In this document: positions 22,130-36,100 of the stretch, piece after piece | Numbering within the stretch: the first letter of the stretch is position 1 | Layout of the letters: each line of letters opens with the position of its first letter | From: Icerya purchasi | Lineage: Eukaryota; Arthropoda; Insecta; Hemiptera; Monophlebidae | NCBI GenBank assembly: GCA_039619475.1 | Contig: CM077115.1 | Coordinates: 222,875,291 to 222,939,290 of the forward strand | DNA length: 64,000 bases | Reading direction: 5' to 3' | The notes under the pieces: generated by a model | What the model was told of the DNA's origin: nothing | Database searches by the model: none | What the model saw: only the letters and a program-made list of their open reading frames with translations | Position numbers and translations under genes: made by a program

Positions 22130-22800
22130 CTTAGTTTCAGTTACAATACCATATTTACCATAGATTCCTTTTTTCAATAATACTTTTAGGTGTTGTCTTT
22201 CGCGCCTTCTGTTAATATTACTGTGTCATCCGCGTGTATCTGATATTATTTATAATTTCACCTCCAATTTCGACACACATCTCCAGGTCTCTATTTATTA
22301 AGGCGGACTTCTGTAACTATAAGACCTACGTATACGTTAAACAGTGTTCATAATGAAACCCGCCCCTGCTTTAATCCGCATTCAGTTTTACTGTCATTTC
22401 TCCATTGCTTATAATCACCACTACTGCCATTTGTTGCAAATATAGATTCTTTATTAATTTTCTGTCTGCAATGTCTAAGCCAACTTCTTGTAATGTGTGT
22501 TAAATAATTTAACGTGTGCACTCTGCCGAAGGCTTTTTCAAAATCTATAAAATATATACATTTAATTTTTGATTATATTCACACGGAATAATGCATCTCC
22601 GGATTCCAGTCAATGGGCACAAGCCACATTCTTTTGGTGTTTCTCCTGTCTTATTATATGTATATTCTTCCGAACAGTTGGCTCAATGTCGTAATACTTT
22701 CTTCATCAAAGAGCTTAATTATTTCTGCCGCAATATTGTTTTATATCATCTTAATCATCCTCAAATATTGGATACTAACATGATCTTTCCACAATCATTT
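22130..22800 (-). pseudogene. LINE reverse-transcriptase fragment
   Basis: On the minus strand, FIDFEKAFGRVHTLN (near 22500-22550) and ADDTVILTEGA (near 22195-22235) are the two catalytic RT blocks (F-x-D-F-x-K-A-F and (Y)ADD), with the Tyr changed to His. Stops and frameshifts break the reading everywhere. No element ends were seen. Confidence 0.65.
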
Positions 22801-23956
22801 ATATATGACAAAAAAAAAAAAATAAGAAAAAATAAATCTTACGTTTAAACGCGTGGCAACAATAATTTATGATATTTTTAAATTTTTATTTCTTCAGAGA
22901 GTAATTTTACATAAAAAAATTAATACATGGTGTGTCAAAAGGGCAATCGATCAAGCACAAAAATGCTCAACACAAACCGTGTTACTATTCAAAGGGATTG
23001 CGATCTTTACTGTGCATTCTAGTTACCATGAAGCATTCATATTCTTTTCGTGAGTGCAACATTAAAAACATTATACATTTTTCTAGGGAATTGCAAGGAA
23101 AATACAATAACCAACTCTACTCTAACAGCATCTTTAGGCAAGTAAATTACGTGTAAATAAATAATCGCGCACCGAGTTCGGATTTATGGAGCGCGGTACA
23201 GGTGAACAATCTCTTGTCGGTCATAAAAAAAAAACAAAAAAAAACGGGATAGCTAGAAAATATTACATACATTCGGTCCGAAGGCAGAATACAAATGAAA
23301 ATTTGACGGACTTGTGTGTCATCGTACATTTAGCGAAGAAGCGAAGAACGCAAATTGTTCCAATTGTTTTTGCGTTGCATCGTTCGGGGTCTCACATTAT
23401 ATTCGTCGGGCAACAACGATGAACCGGTTTTTCTGATAGTGCGATTGAAAAGGAAATATTTGCAAAATAACGAATACTACTTTGTATTCGAGTAGCAGTA
23501 ATTCGTATCTGCTAGCAAAGAGCGCGCCAGCTACATCAGGATAAAAGCGAAAAATTTTGAAAACCCCTAAAAGAGCACTATACAGGGTGCTGCGTCGATA
23601 AAATCGCACGCTATTACTTCAAGAACGTTAGCAATGTTAGAAACACTTTATCAGGATTACAAGAGGCGTAAGTGGCCAACAGTGTTGCTATTTACACAGT
23701 GTACGCACTTGTCAGCTTATTCTCGATTTAAGATTGAAAGTAAACGTTTTACAGAAATTCCACTGCGAGAGACTGACTACTTTCGCACGTTACATCTAAA
23801 TGAGTCATGGCGATGACGCTCGTTATTTTCATTCATTTTTTTAAATATAAAATTGCCAAGATCGGATGAAGCTGAAAAAATCTATTGCGTGCGCCTTCGA
23901 ACGAAACGCCAGTAATAATATAAAATAACACACAGAGAGAAAAAAGAAAACAGTAA
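22801..23956. other. Intergenic, downstream of the DDX54 stop
   Basis: Short unassigned ORFs on both strands (for example 22932-23156 +, 23186-23422 +). A phrase TACAGGGTGCTGCG near 23580 looks like the start of a repeat. No protein family was recognised. Confidence 0.4.
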
Positions 23957-24165
23957 TTAAAATTTATTAAATTTTGAACTTTTCTTTTTAACTTTATTCT
24001 TCTTCTTATTATTATTATTTGGTTTCCTTCCGTTTCGTTGACGTCTTTTTTCCTTGATTGTCCGTTGTTTTAGGATATGTTCCGTGTTTATCATAAGCGG
24101 TTTATATTGATTTTCTTTTACTTTCATATTATGACGGCCCCAGTGAGTATCTAAACGCAGAGACT
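23957..24165 (-). CDS. DDX54: DDX54 terminal exon
   Basis: Acceptor TTTTTTCAG, stop TAA at 23959-23957. It codes [40 protein letters not shown] and a Lys/Asn-rich end. The ILKQR block matches the conserved C-terminal helix (QQILKQRR) of the family; the basic tail suits nucleolar targeting. The phase A|AG fits exon 12. Confidence 0.88.
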
Positions 24166-27100
24166 CTGAAAAAAGGACGAACGATAAAATAAAATAAAAA
24201 TAAATACAAGCGAATATTTTAAATAAACTCTCGAATGAAAGAAGTCTGCGAAACTCGTATCGGTCATAAGTCCGTATAAAATACGTTTACGGAGAACTCG
24301 GTTTGAGTTCTAGCAAACGTAATTAAAAGAGACGTGATCGGAAAAGTGAATGAAAAGAGATATTTGATATAACCGAATGATATTTTCCAGATATCCTCGG
24401 ACTTTGTTGATTTTAAATATTATGACTAATTTTCGATACACCGAAAAAGTTTCCAAGTAAAAAAAAGAAAACAAAAAAAGACAGAAAACTTTTTTTAGTT
24501 TTATTCAAACAATAAGCATGCAACAGGAAGAGCAGCATGATGTGAAAGGTTTTGTGTAATTACCTATACGGATTAATTTTCAGGAATCATGCATTTCAAC
24601 GTGTTTTTTTTCTTATCCTTTGAAATTTGTTAGGGCGATTAACATTTTTAAAATTAAGACAATCTTTGACACATCGTTTTAATATTACATACACACAACA
24701 GGAGGCACATTTTACCGATATTCATTGAAAACATGATTCTTTCAGTTGTGATAAATCTCGAGGTCCCCGATTCCGGGAGCTACTTACGATGAACCAGACC
24801 TTTCGCGGACTCGCTACCAAAATTTCGAAATGAAAGAAGAAAAAAAACAAATTCGCGTAAAAAAAGAACAGGCGCCAGCGACACCTGTAGTGTTGCACTT
24901 AGATAAGCTCCTCCCGGCGGAGCATTAGGCTTAGGTAAAAAAATAAAAATAAAACAAAATATTTTTTCCCGATTTTTCTTTGAATATCGCTGACTAGAAA
25001 AATATCCGGGTTCTATCGAGCGCGGTTGTGCCTCTTAACGCACGGGATATCACGGTGCCACCGAACCACGTGCCCAATTAAATAAACTTTTTAAAACCGC
25101 TTATATTTTAGAAAGATAACATAAATTAAAAAGAAACCGCTATGGATGCGCGCACCGACATATATAATTCATTCCTGACTAGCATGTGATCGAGAAATTA
25201 AGTAGATTTTTTTTCTTTTTTGACGAATAACAGCTTGAACAACAACTAGATAAAAGCTGTAACAACGATTGCTGCCACACTTGACGAACGACTAACAATT
25301 AAACATTTGATAAAGGTAGTAATCGTATCGATGTTTCTAAAACATTTCCGAGTAATATTGAGTTAGCCCCGCCCCGCCTGACTTTTACGGGATTTACAAA
25401 ACTTCCCGCTACTAACACGATAACATTCTATGCAAAATATATCAGTTTTGTCTTTCGGTGAACAACCCATCTATAGTCACATGCACACTCGTAATATGAT
25501 GTTAATAAAGCAAACCAACGACACATATATATTAATTACAACGTAATTCTTAGGCCAGCCCCATTCCCCGGATCTGGCGGCGTCAGATTTTCATCTTTTC
25601 CCCAATCTTCATTGCTGGTTAGGCGGACAACGATTTTCGAGCGACGACAAGGTGAAATCTGCGGTACATTCATACCTCACAAACTGGGACGCTTCGTTTT
25701 ACAAAAGTCACATCGGAAAAAACTAGTTTACCGTTTTGGACAAATGCCTACAATTGTACGGTAATTATGTAGAAAAATAGGCATGAATGTAAGATTTCAA
25801 ATAAATTTTTTTCGGAGTTCGTACCTACATTTCTATTTTTTTTTAGAACTTTGAGAAACTTACTTATTGACCATCCCTCGTATGTATACATACATAACAG
25901 TTTCACGTGAAATGAATTTAGCATCATACGAACGAGAGCCGAAGGTAAAGAAATAAAAAATAGTCTCCGTGAATAATAGCACTGGTTGGATAAGTAACAG
26001 AAACAAATAACATGGGCCCATAATAGTAAAGTATTTTGGCCGCTTTGCTTGCCCTGAAAAATATTTTGACTATAACGAATACTTTTCACTTCTACATTAA
26101 AACTGGAAATTATTCTTTTTATCAACTTGCTAGTATAGCTTTTAAAGAAAGCTTTTAACGGAAAATATGTAATAAAAATATTACAAATTACATTAATAGT
26201 ATTATGGTTTATGCGGAATGGGTTGCGGATAATTTATTTCCGCAAAAATTCAATACTTCCGTTATTTTTATTTTATGAAAAGAAAAAAAAACAAAACACA
26301 GATGTTCTTTAGATATTTGTGTTACGCGGATTTCATGATAGAACGAAATTAATCTTATGTTTGTTTCCGATGTTTAGTTTTTTTATTTCTCAAATTCGCA
26401 GAGGGGATAAAAAAACCCTAATGATCTTCTCCCCCTTTGCGGGCGCTTATGAGTGTATCGTGCACTGTTGTCTAATGAAAATTAACTCGAAATTATCGCA
26501 CCTGTAAACGTTACAGAAGCAGTTCACTCGTGTACACGCACTTTCCCTACCTAGTTGTTTACAGTAACTCGTTATATAATTAGTACCAAACGGTCGATGA
26601 AACAGATTTTTTTAGCAGTCGCGGTGTCATTTTCAAACAGCGGTAAATAGTCGTTTTAATTTTCAGTAAAAGGGATAAAAACAATTGAGCGTATTTTACT
26701 TGGTGTAAATTGACTGTGAGACTCGTGTTCATCACTATCGTTGTTCGCTTCAGCGTTGGCTCTGACTTTGCTTTTTTCTTGCCACCTTTCGTATCGATCT
26801 GTTTTATAACTGATCGGAATCCACTGGCCCGATTCGGATTTTACTTTCTTCTCCTTATTGTTGTTTAATACGTATTTCCGTTTGGACGGATCCCATCGTT
26901 TCTCCACCTGCTTTTGAGCTCTCATCATTTCCACCGTATCGCCGGTCATTTCTAGCGTACATTCAGTTTTACCTTTGAAATTATCAACGGCCAATCTGAA
27001 AATTGAAACTTTACATTTAATATTCGCTTAAAATACCTATTCCGCTACCATGAAAATTACCACTTAATTATGAAGTAAAATTAAATATACTATCACTATA

Positions 27101-30100
27101 AAGAAACATTATTACAAAAATATTAAAAACTGCCTAGCCTCAACAAATGCCGCGTCTCGATTTAACGATTTATTGCCACGCCAAGAAACTTTTCTGATAT
27201 ATAATCAAAAGAAGAAATTACCGAATAAGTTGTGAAATAATTATTATTTTCAGCATTACTACATTATCAATATAGACAATTATTTAACAACTTTTTATTA
27301 TGATATATATAATATATAAATTAAGACTACCTATATTCACTTACTTTATTAGTGAAATTTATTTTTGAGAAAAAACAAAACTATAAAAAAAAACTGACTG
27401 AACACAACGGAGAATGGATATTAAATTGTTTTGTAAACAAACTGTGTGCGTGCACTAGTCATTTTTGTTCTCAACGGAATTCAAATCATTCACTTATTCG
27501 CACCTAGCGAATTACACATTCGTACCGCCTTTGGCATTGCACGAATGATAAAAAAATTGTACAAAGTCGTCACTTTATGCGAACGACTTTACCAATAATA
27601 TGTCAGTGCTAGGCCAATGATGATAATGATAACAATAGTAGGGTCAACGTGTGACAACTGATAAAGTATGGCCCATGGAAATCGGATCATTAAGCTGTAC
27701 TCTAAACTGATAAACAGAAACATAATAGCGCACATAAATTAGAAAAAACGATGTATTCTAGTGCAACCTACAGAAATCTTGCCGAATTCAACAGATATGA
27801 ATATAACTAGGAGAACACGGTAACACCAGTTTACTTTTATTACGTAGAAAATACAACGCTTATTTTTGCCAGATATCATTTAGGCATGCGTGTTTTTTAC
27901 TTACCTGTAAAAACCTTATTACTTTTAATGTTTTCTTCTAACACGCAATTTACTACCGGTCATATGAGTTAATTTGTTTTTCTTTCAATGCAAAATGTTT
28001 CGATTTACACAGTTGCATAAATACGAAGAGCTTGATAAGGGGTAGAGAGTAAATCTAAATATAGCGTTAGTAATTTTTATATTTTTAAAATTATACTATA
28101 TTTAACAAAAGTTACGGAATGTAAAAATAAATATTTTTAAGTGTTATTTAAAGAACAAAAGGAAAAAACAGTAGACAACTACTTTCTAAAATACCGCTGC
28201 AGTTCAAATTTGTTACAGACTGTATCTTAAAAAAAAATGAAGATGGCAATTTATTTTTTGCTGTTAAATTTTGAAACTGAGCGGTCAAAAGAGAAATTTC
28301 ACGGCACCATCTAGATTAATTTTCGTTACTGTTCACTACAACCACGCTGCAGTCAAAACGTGATTCATTTCGTGCAATATGAATCTTCATGAGCCTCCGG
28401 TGCAGTCCAATGTGTTGGACTGGATAGTACAGGAAAATAAATTTAAGGCGATAGCGCTGTATCGGCATGGTTATTGTTTGAAGTACACCTGTGATAAGAG
28501 TAGGCGCGTAGTGTAGGCAGCCAGATTCGATTCGACATTCTTAATCAAGAATACATGCAGCAGGAGAAGGGGGTTCCTTAAAATTGAGAAAATGAATACA
28601 TTTGTTTCAATCGTCGACGCGCGATCAAACCGGAATGTATCTCTTATTCTACTGGCACGATGTATTATGAACTTTTTGTTTCTAACGAACGAATCACCGC
28701 TTTTATATTTTGTTAATTTTAATGCTGTATACAGAGTCTGTTATAATAGTCCGTTCAACGAAAATGTGCCGATAGAAAAAAGTCGATATAAATCGATATT
28801 CATTATCCATTTACCCCCCACCGACTAAAAATGCTGAAGTGTTGCCGATAGTAATTATGGTTTTAAGTCAAAATTAAATGTTTATTTAAATCGTAGGTAG
28901 TTCATTTTTTTTATAATTTTAGTTCACTTAATTAATGCCATTTTCAATAATATAAATTAAAATTAATTATAAGTAACTGAAATAAATTAAAACGTGAAAA
29001 GGGAATACCATTTGAATATTTATAAATTTTTACAGAATTTATATATTGTTGATTTCATTTTTCATAAAAAAAAAAAAACAAAAAAAAAACATTCATAACC
29101 GAATTGTGCTTAGTTAATAAATCACGATATTTTAATAAATTTCAATTATTAATAGGGTGAATACGCTTGTAATTCTGTAATAATAATTACCGCTTTTTTT
29201 TTTATTCCCCGTAAATATGCGCCGTTGTGTTTATTTTGTAGTTTTCATTCACTTGTTCGTTAGTACTTTTAATTTTTTCACTAGTTCTGATTTCCTTGTT
29301 TTTGTAATTTTCCAGTTCAACCACTTAATTTACTTTATCCTTTTTTTCTTTTACAGGACATTTTTGTTTCATTCTTTATAGAAATAGTTCTTCTCACGGG
29401 ACTCTTGTTTATACCTTTCATAGATTTCACTTTTTTAACATTTAATAATAATAATAATAAAAATAAAAAAAAAAGATAAGCAGTAGTGATGAAGAATCGG
29501 TAATTCTATCAAATTTGACATCAAGAACAGGTATAAAAGATGTTAATAAGCAAGAAGTAAAATGATAATTGCAAATGTTTATTAATTTTTTTCCAGAATT
29601 TAGCTGATAACGTGACATTGTTAAAGGCTTTCATTTTACACAAGAAAAAAAGAACAATGCTGCTGCATGTAGTATAGTAGTAAAAAGCATTTATAATATT
29701 AAAAAAAAAAACATTATTGATAAACTGGAAAATAAACAGATTTGTGGAAACCCCACGAAAAACATATAAGCGAGAAAAATTAATGAACCAGACGATTTCA
29801 ATGAAAATATAGTACGTCACAATGTGTATTCTCAGTTTTTATATTCACATAATTAAATTTTAAATATCATAAAAATCAAATATTTCTAGTACCTGATACC
29901 GGAGCATTTCAATAAATTTCTCAAACATTTAAAAATATAGCAGCACTGTGTATGTAAAATAAGGAAAGTTACATTTGCAAACATTGCGCTATTTTTCTAT
30001 AATGAAGCGTATCTTTTATATTACATAAAATAAAACTAAATTCAAAATTTTCATAAAATATCATTTTTGTAAAATTTTGGTATAATGTTTAAAGTTGCCA

Positions 30101-33100
30101 TGTAAATTGTAAATTGTAAATTTATCTTTACTTCTTTTCAATATGTTTAAACTTTATTTACTTCTTAATAAACCTTCACAATACAAGTATAGTATCACTA
30201 AAACGAATACGGTCCGACTCCATTTCTTTTCAAATTAACGAAAAATACTGAAAAGAATGATAAAAATCGTGAACGACCGCCGACATGATACGATCAATAC
30301 TCAAATAAATTTATCACCATGTCCCTAATTTAATCGAACGTGTAAGTGAAACAATAATAACAATAATAATGTTCATTATTTAAAATCTTCACTTTTATAC
30401 TTATAATTTATAGTAAAAATTATGCAGTTTTATTAATGACTACAGAATGAGCCTAAAAATATGTAAATCGGGAAAAATCGAATGAAAAAAATAACGTCAA
30501 AATGGACTAATTAATTTCATTAATAAATTAATAAATAAGCGTGTTTTAGAGTTGTTTTTTTGTTTCGTTATTGGAATGATGATTGTAAAATATATTTAAA
30601 AAATATGTAATTTTGAATAAAGAAATAAAAATTCCAATTTTAATTTGGGTAATATTAAACATGCGGCAACAACGCTGAAGTATCGACTTTTATCGAAATT
30701 TGTCCATTGGCACATTTTCGTTGAACGGACACTACTGTAGTAAAATTTTTCTATAGTAGCATCATCTCGTATATGCAAATCGCACTGGCGCGTTGGCGGC
30801 TTATTTGCATACACGAGATGATGCTAAACAACTTTATAGGAAGCTGAAAGAGTTGCTACGAAATGCATTTTTATATAAAAACGAAAAATTATTTACCCTC
30901 TTTCCGTATGTTGATCCTTCGGTTGATAAGGAATAAAATTATCGTTATCCACTTTGGCGTGTTTCATCGGAACGTGAGACGACTTTGTATTTTTTCTTTT
31001 ACGATGTGTAACTATTTCGTCGAACGTTGCTTTGATATCGTCAGCATTACTAGATTCCAGCGTTGTTTCATGTTCATCCTCTTCTGAAAGATTTAGTATA
31101 CGGGCATTTTAAATTATTAAATCGAAATTCGGCTATTTGCTCAAAGCGGCGCTACGTTTCATATAAAATGCTGTTCGACGTACCTTTCGATAATGGCTGT
31201 TTATTTTCTTCCTTGATTCGGTGAAAATTCGTTATATTCTCTTCGTTTATTTTACGGAATAGTCTCACTGATAAAGAGCTAATAGAATTTGCCGACTGTC
31301 CTAGTTCAAACACGGTCTAAAAAATCAACGAGTTGTTACGAAAACAAATATTACAATAATGATAAAATGTGCAACAGCAAATAAAATGTTTAACGTGAAT
31401 TTCAAATCGAAAACTTCAGGCGTTTTTTGTTAATAGTCTTCGCAGAATGTCGGTTACTGCGTTTTAATCATCATCTGCTCGAATAAAACAGTTCGCACAT
31501 TATTACAGTCAAATAATTAACATTTGAACATGTATTAAAGAAATCCGTTCGCGCGAATTTAGAGTTAAATCATCGTACGAATTTTCAATTATTTCTACTC
31601 CAGTTTTAATTTTCAATCTTCGCGGACGAACTAAATGAGTAAGTAAATTAAACTATTCAATGCGAAATAATAATCCCTAATCCAAATACACGTCGTATTA
31701 TTAAACACTTAGGGAATACGTGGAAATCCTGATTTGTTGACAAACAAATCATCACTTTTTCGTTGTTTGTTTTTCTTTTGTCGTTTTACAAATTTTCTTT
31801 AAAACAGACAAAAAAACTGAACAGTTATTTTTTGAATCTTTACACATTCGTGTTCTGATCAGATTAATTAAAAATTATTACCGGAAAAAAAAAAAAAAAA
31901 AAAAACAATTAAGCCAAGTCTAACAAACAAAATAAAGGTGCAGAGAGTTCTACACATTCCAACCGCATGGCTTTCTTGCTCGCACGAACTGATTGCACCT
32001 TTAGAATTGCATTGCGAGATAAATCAGATTCATCTCAGTGTATGCAATGCTTAATAATTTGACCGGAAAAAAAAAAAAAAAAAAAGAAAATAAAACAGAT
32101 AAAGCGCTCAGGATAAAATGTGTACGCGCATTGAACAAACGTGTTTAACCAGGGGGTGGGGCCACTTTCTGTAAAACCGGGAAAAATCAGAGAATTTAAA
32201 GAAGATACAGAAAATACCCGTTAAAAATGTATAATGCATAGAAATTGAAAATGCTAAAAATGATTTTAAAACTCTACTACATGTAAATTTACTTTATACA
32301 AGTAGTAGAACATCTTACTTAGTTTTAGTAGTAATAGGAAAAAAACAAAAAAAAAACAAAAGAAAAACAGAATTTTAAGGTATTATTAACGGATTTTATT
32401 AATTTTTTAATGAAAAATAAAAATTATAAGCGATTTTATCATCGAGAATTAAACTGCAAAAACAAATTGCGAAATATTCAGAATTTTTTTTTTTTTTTTT
32501 TGTATATCTATTGTCTCTCTAAGTCGGAGTATAGCCGAAAATATCTAGAAAACTCGAAAAAGCCAGGACAATTTATTTTGAAAAAAATAAATTCTCAGTA
32601 ATTATAATTCACTAGAAATTTGATTTTCCGCGAAAATAGCAACGGTGTCGAACTTCTACGCAACAGCCGAGTCTTGTTAAAGCGCCCATTTCTCAGTGTT
32701 GTTTTTCTTTTAACAATATTCTACACTCAGTGATTTCATCGCAACTGTAAATAGATGACACAGTTTCGATACATAAACAGTGTAAGCAAACTGTGTGCGT
32801 GCTACAATAACAAATTAAATAGTGTCCATGCCCGGGGCGGGTAGTATTCATGCAAATTAACAAAAAAAAAAAAAATTATTTATTAACACGAATGGTTAAA
32901 TAATATTAAAGAATTATCCGACGAATCTAAGTACACGGACGCACTCTTTATTCTAGACTCGCAAAAATGGATAAAGGTGATGTCGCGATAACTGATTCCC
33001 CACTATATACCGTACACGTTAGCCGAGAGATGACTTAGTTGAATTTTCGAAATCTTTTCGTGAGCCGCTTTTGTGTCGAGTAAAAATAAATTCAATCATT

Positions 33101-36100
33101 TTGGCGCGCAGGCGCTTCTTCGATAGTGAAAACCTCATCAGTAGAAATAATGTTGCGATATTGTTACTCGTATTTTATTTTTCCCGCACTACGGAACCTT
33201 TTCAGCAAAACTTAGCAAACATTCCCGGCTTATGACTCATTAAACCCACAGAAATGTTTGTAAATCTTGACGATTTACACGGCATCGTTAGCGTTGAAAT
33301 TTTCATTTCTGCGCTTAATACTTTTTTTGTTTGCGCAGCGGGTTTCGCACGCATCGCGCATTGATGGAACGCATTCTTCGTTCGTACGGTACGCGACCGC
33401 TCAATAAGAGGAAGATCAACGATTTATTTGTTTAAATGTCGATCGCTTGAAACACAAACCGTTCGCAATTAGCAAAAGGTTCGAGCGTGTTAAAAAATTC
33501 CTTCTACGCTTTTACCGACAGGACGTGAAACTAACCCCGTTTTACGCGACTTCCGTACACTCTGCATTACATGATTCTCCTGAGCGTACTTTGCGCAGAC
33601 TAAACTTTAGCAACGATGCAGAGTACTGCCGCGATTATTGCCATGAAATAACCAAAGATAAACCTTCCTGCGCGTACCCGACGGAACTTTCTGCACTGCT
33701 ATGAAATGAAAACGGCTTCCCGTTGATTTTACATTAAATATACAGACAAAAGAATAAAATTCATCAAAACGGACTAGTACAGATCAAACGGCACTTTTAC
33801 GCCACACGTACACACTTATACGTAGAATATGTAAATATGATTAATTACCAACGCTGGCCGGTAATTCTTAATTTTGCTGACGAAATTTAACCTCTCCGAT
33901 TCGTGCCCTGATATATTTTTAAACAAAGGATGAACGCTGATTTTCTGCATATCGATGCCTTTAGCGCGTTTTACACTGTCCTTGGAGGCACCTGGTCTAG
34001 ACTTCACGTAATTTTTGTATCCGTTATCGGAAACTTTCTTAAACGAATTCTGAAATCGCAAAGAGACACACATGGTAAATTTAGCGATTAGCACGCTCTA
34101 AAATGCAATAAAGCTGATTAGGAAGCTTAATTTAACTCGCATATAAACATGAACAACGGAGCGCATTGTTTTTATCATTAGTGCTTCTTTTACAGTTATG
34201 CGGGAAAATAGTTTTAGTATTCCTTATTTTGGTACAATCGGTATTTATTCAATTAGTTTTACGGTAATCCGCTCAAAAAGCGACAGAGTTATTATTTTAC
34301 ATGCCGATAAATCGGAAATTATTAATCGTCGTCACGAAAACCAATAATAAAACTACTTTATTACGGAATAAGCTGAATAAAAAATGGAATATTAAGACAA
34401 GAATCGGAATATCCAAAAATCCGGTAGAATACGATTTTATCGGAAACCGTGCACAGTTCACTTACGAGAGGGTCACTCGGAAAGTAAGGTATATCAACCG
34501 TTCGCCGTACAATGGCGGCAGAGGGAGCTAGCGAGGTTTCGTTCGCTAGTTTTATCCTTAGAGCAAGACTAAAGTTTGCTCTGAATATACCGTTATTAGC
34601 TCGTAATACGCGTTTAAAATGAGAGTAACTGCACTGAAAATCCGTCCGATGTTGAAGCGTGCGCTGTTTTATTCCTTTTTTTGTATTTCTCCGATCGAAA
34701 TTTATTGTCAACTTGTTATGTGACAATAATGTCAAGTCGGTTCAACATGTTTGAAAGTGGTGTCACAATTTCGATCTGAGCCATTCCAGTTTGGAGAAGA
34801 AAGCGCGTAGCGGCCGGCCATTAGTTGTGACGCCAAAACTTGGCGAATCGCGTTAAAAACGAAATTCCTTGACCCCACCCTACAGCTCTGGACATTGCTC
34901 CAAGCGATTAAAAAATAAAATTAAAAACAAAAAACTGCCGGCAAAAAACACGAGAACAACAAAACGCTTGAAAGCTGAATCATTGAAATAATCTTCAAAG
35001 AATTGGATGGAAAATTTTTTATAAGGACAATATTGAAAAAAGTTAATTTTATAAGATTTGACAAATGTTCAAATGTAAACACGGTTCTCTTATATCGAAA
35101 AATGTAGAATATTCCCCAGTAATAAAATGCGAGTTTCAGATTTAATTTTCGCCCATTACTACGCCAATCCTACCCCTCGGATCCGTAATCTCCGAGTGAC
35201 CTTTGTAATAAAGAAAGAAAAAAAAAGTTTAATATAAGAAATATAACATCACAAAACCAATACCAATTTATAAGAAAGAATTCGCACTGCACTGCAGTAA
35301 CTCTATAGACGGATTGCGTTAATGTTTCACTGCAGCAAAATCATGCTATCAATTGTAAATAATGAATTAAAATCGTTCTTAATAAACGAAATTTCCCCAG
35401 AGCAGACAAGCTTCATGCCAGGCAAGAGAACCAGAGAACAAATTATCAATGCAAGGCAACTGATGAAGAACGTCCGGAAAATCAATGCGGCGATGTATAT
35501 GGGCTTCATAGATTTCTATAAAGCCTTCGACTCTATTAAATGGGAAAAATTATGATGCATATTGGATAATAGTATAGGGGAGCACCCGAACATCTTATAT
35601 GCATAATAAAGTAATTATGTACATATATGGAAATAGCTCAGCTGCTGTGTTTGCGAATAATGTAAAATCATCTAAATTCAGGTTAGGAAAATTTACTGAG
35701 TCAGCGTTGTCTTTTGTCACCACTGCTGTTTAATATTTATACAGAATAAATTATGCGACGAAAATTGCATAATTGAAACGATGGCATCGTAGTGAGCGGC
35801 CAGAGAATTAATAATTTGCGATATGCCGATGACATCGTTATTATAAGTACGAGTAGCTCCAAAAGAAGAATGATATCCTTTATGGAAAGATTAGATTATG
35901 GGCTACTTATAAATAGAACTAAAACTAAAAGTATGATAATAGACAGGAATGACAAAAGGCCAAACATGATAGATTATGCGGAATTGATGTTGTGGATAAT
36001 TTTATATATCTCGGGTCAGTATTAACTAAAAATGGAAGGTCTACCAGACATCATTAGACTGACAAAGATTTGGAAAGGTACAACTTAGTCATTGAACGCA

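Noticed and set aside
34361..34735. 124-aa minus-strand ORF
   Set aside because: It is antisense to the mariner-type remnant and has no recognisable motifs.
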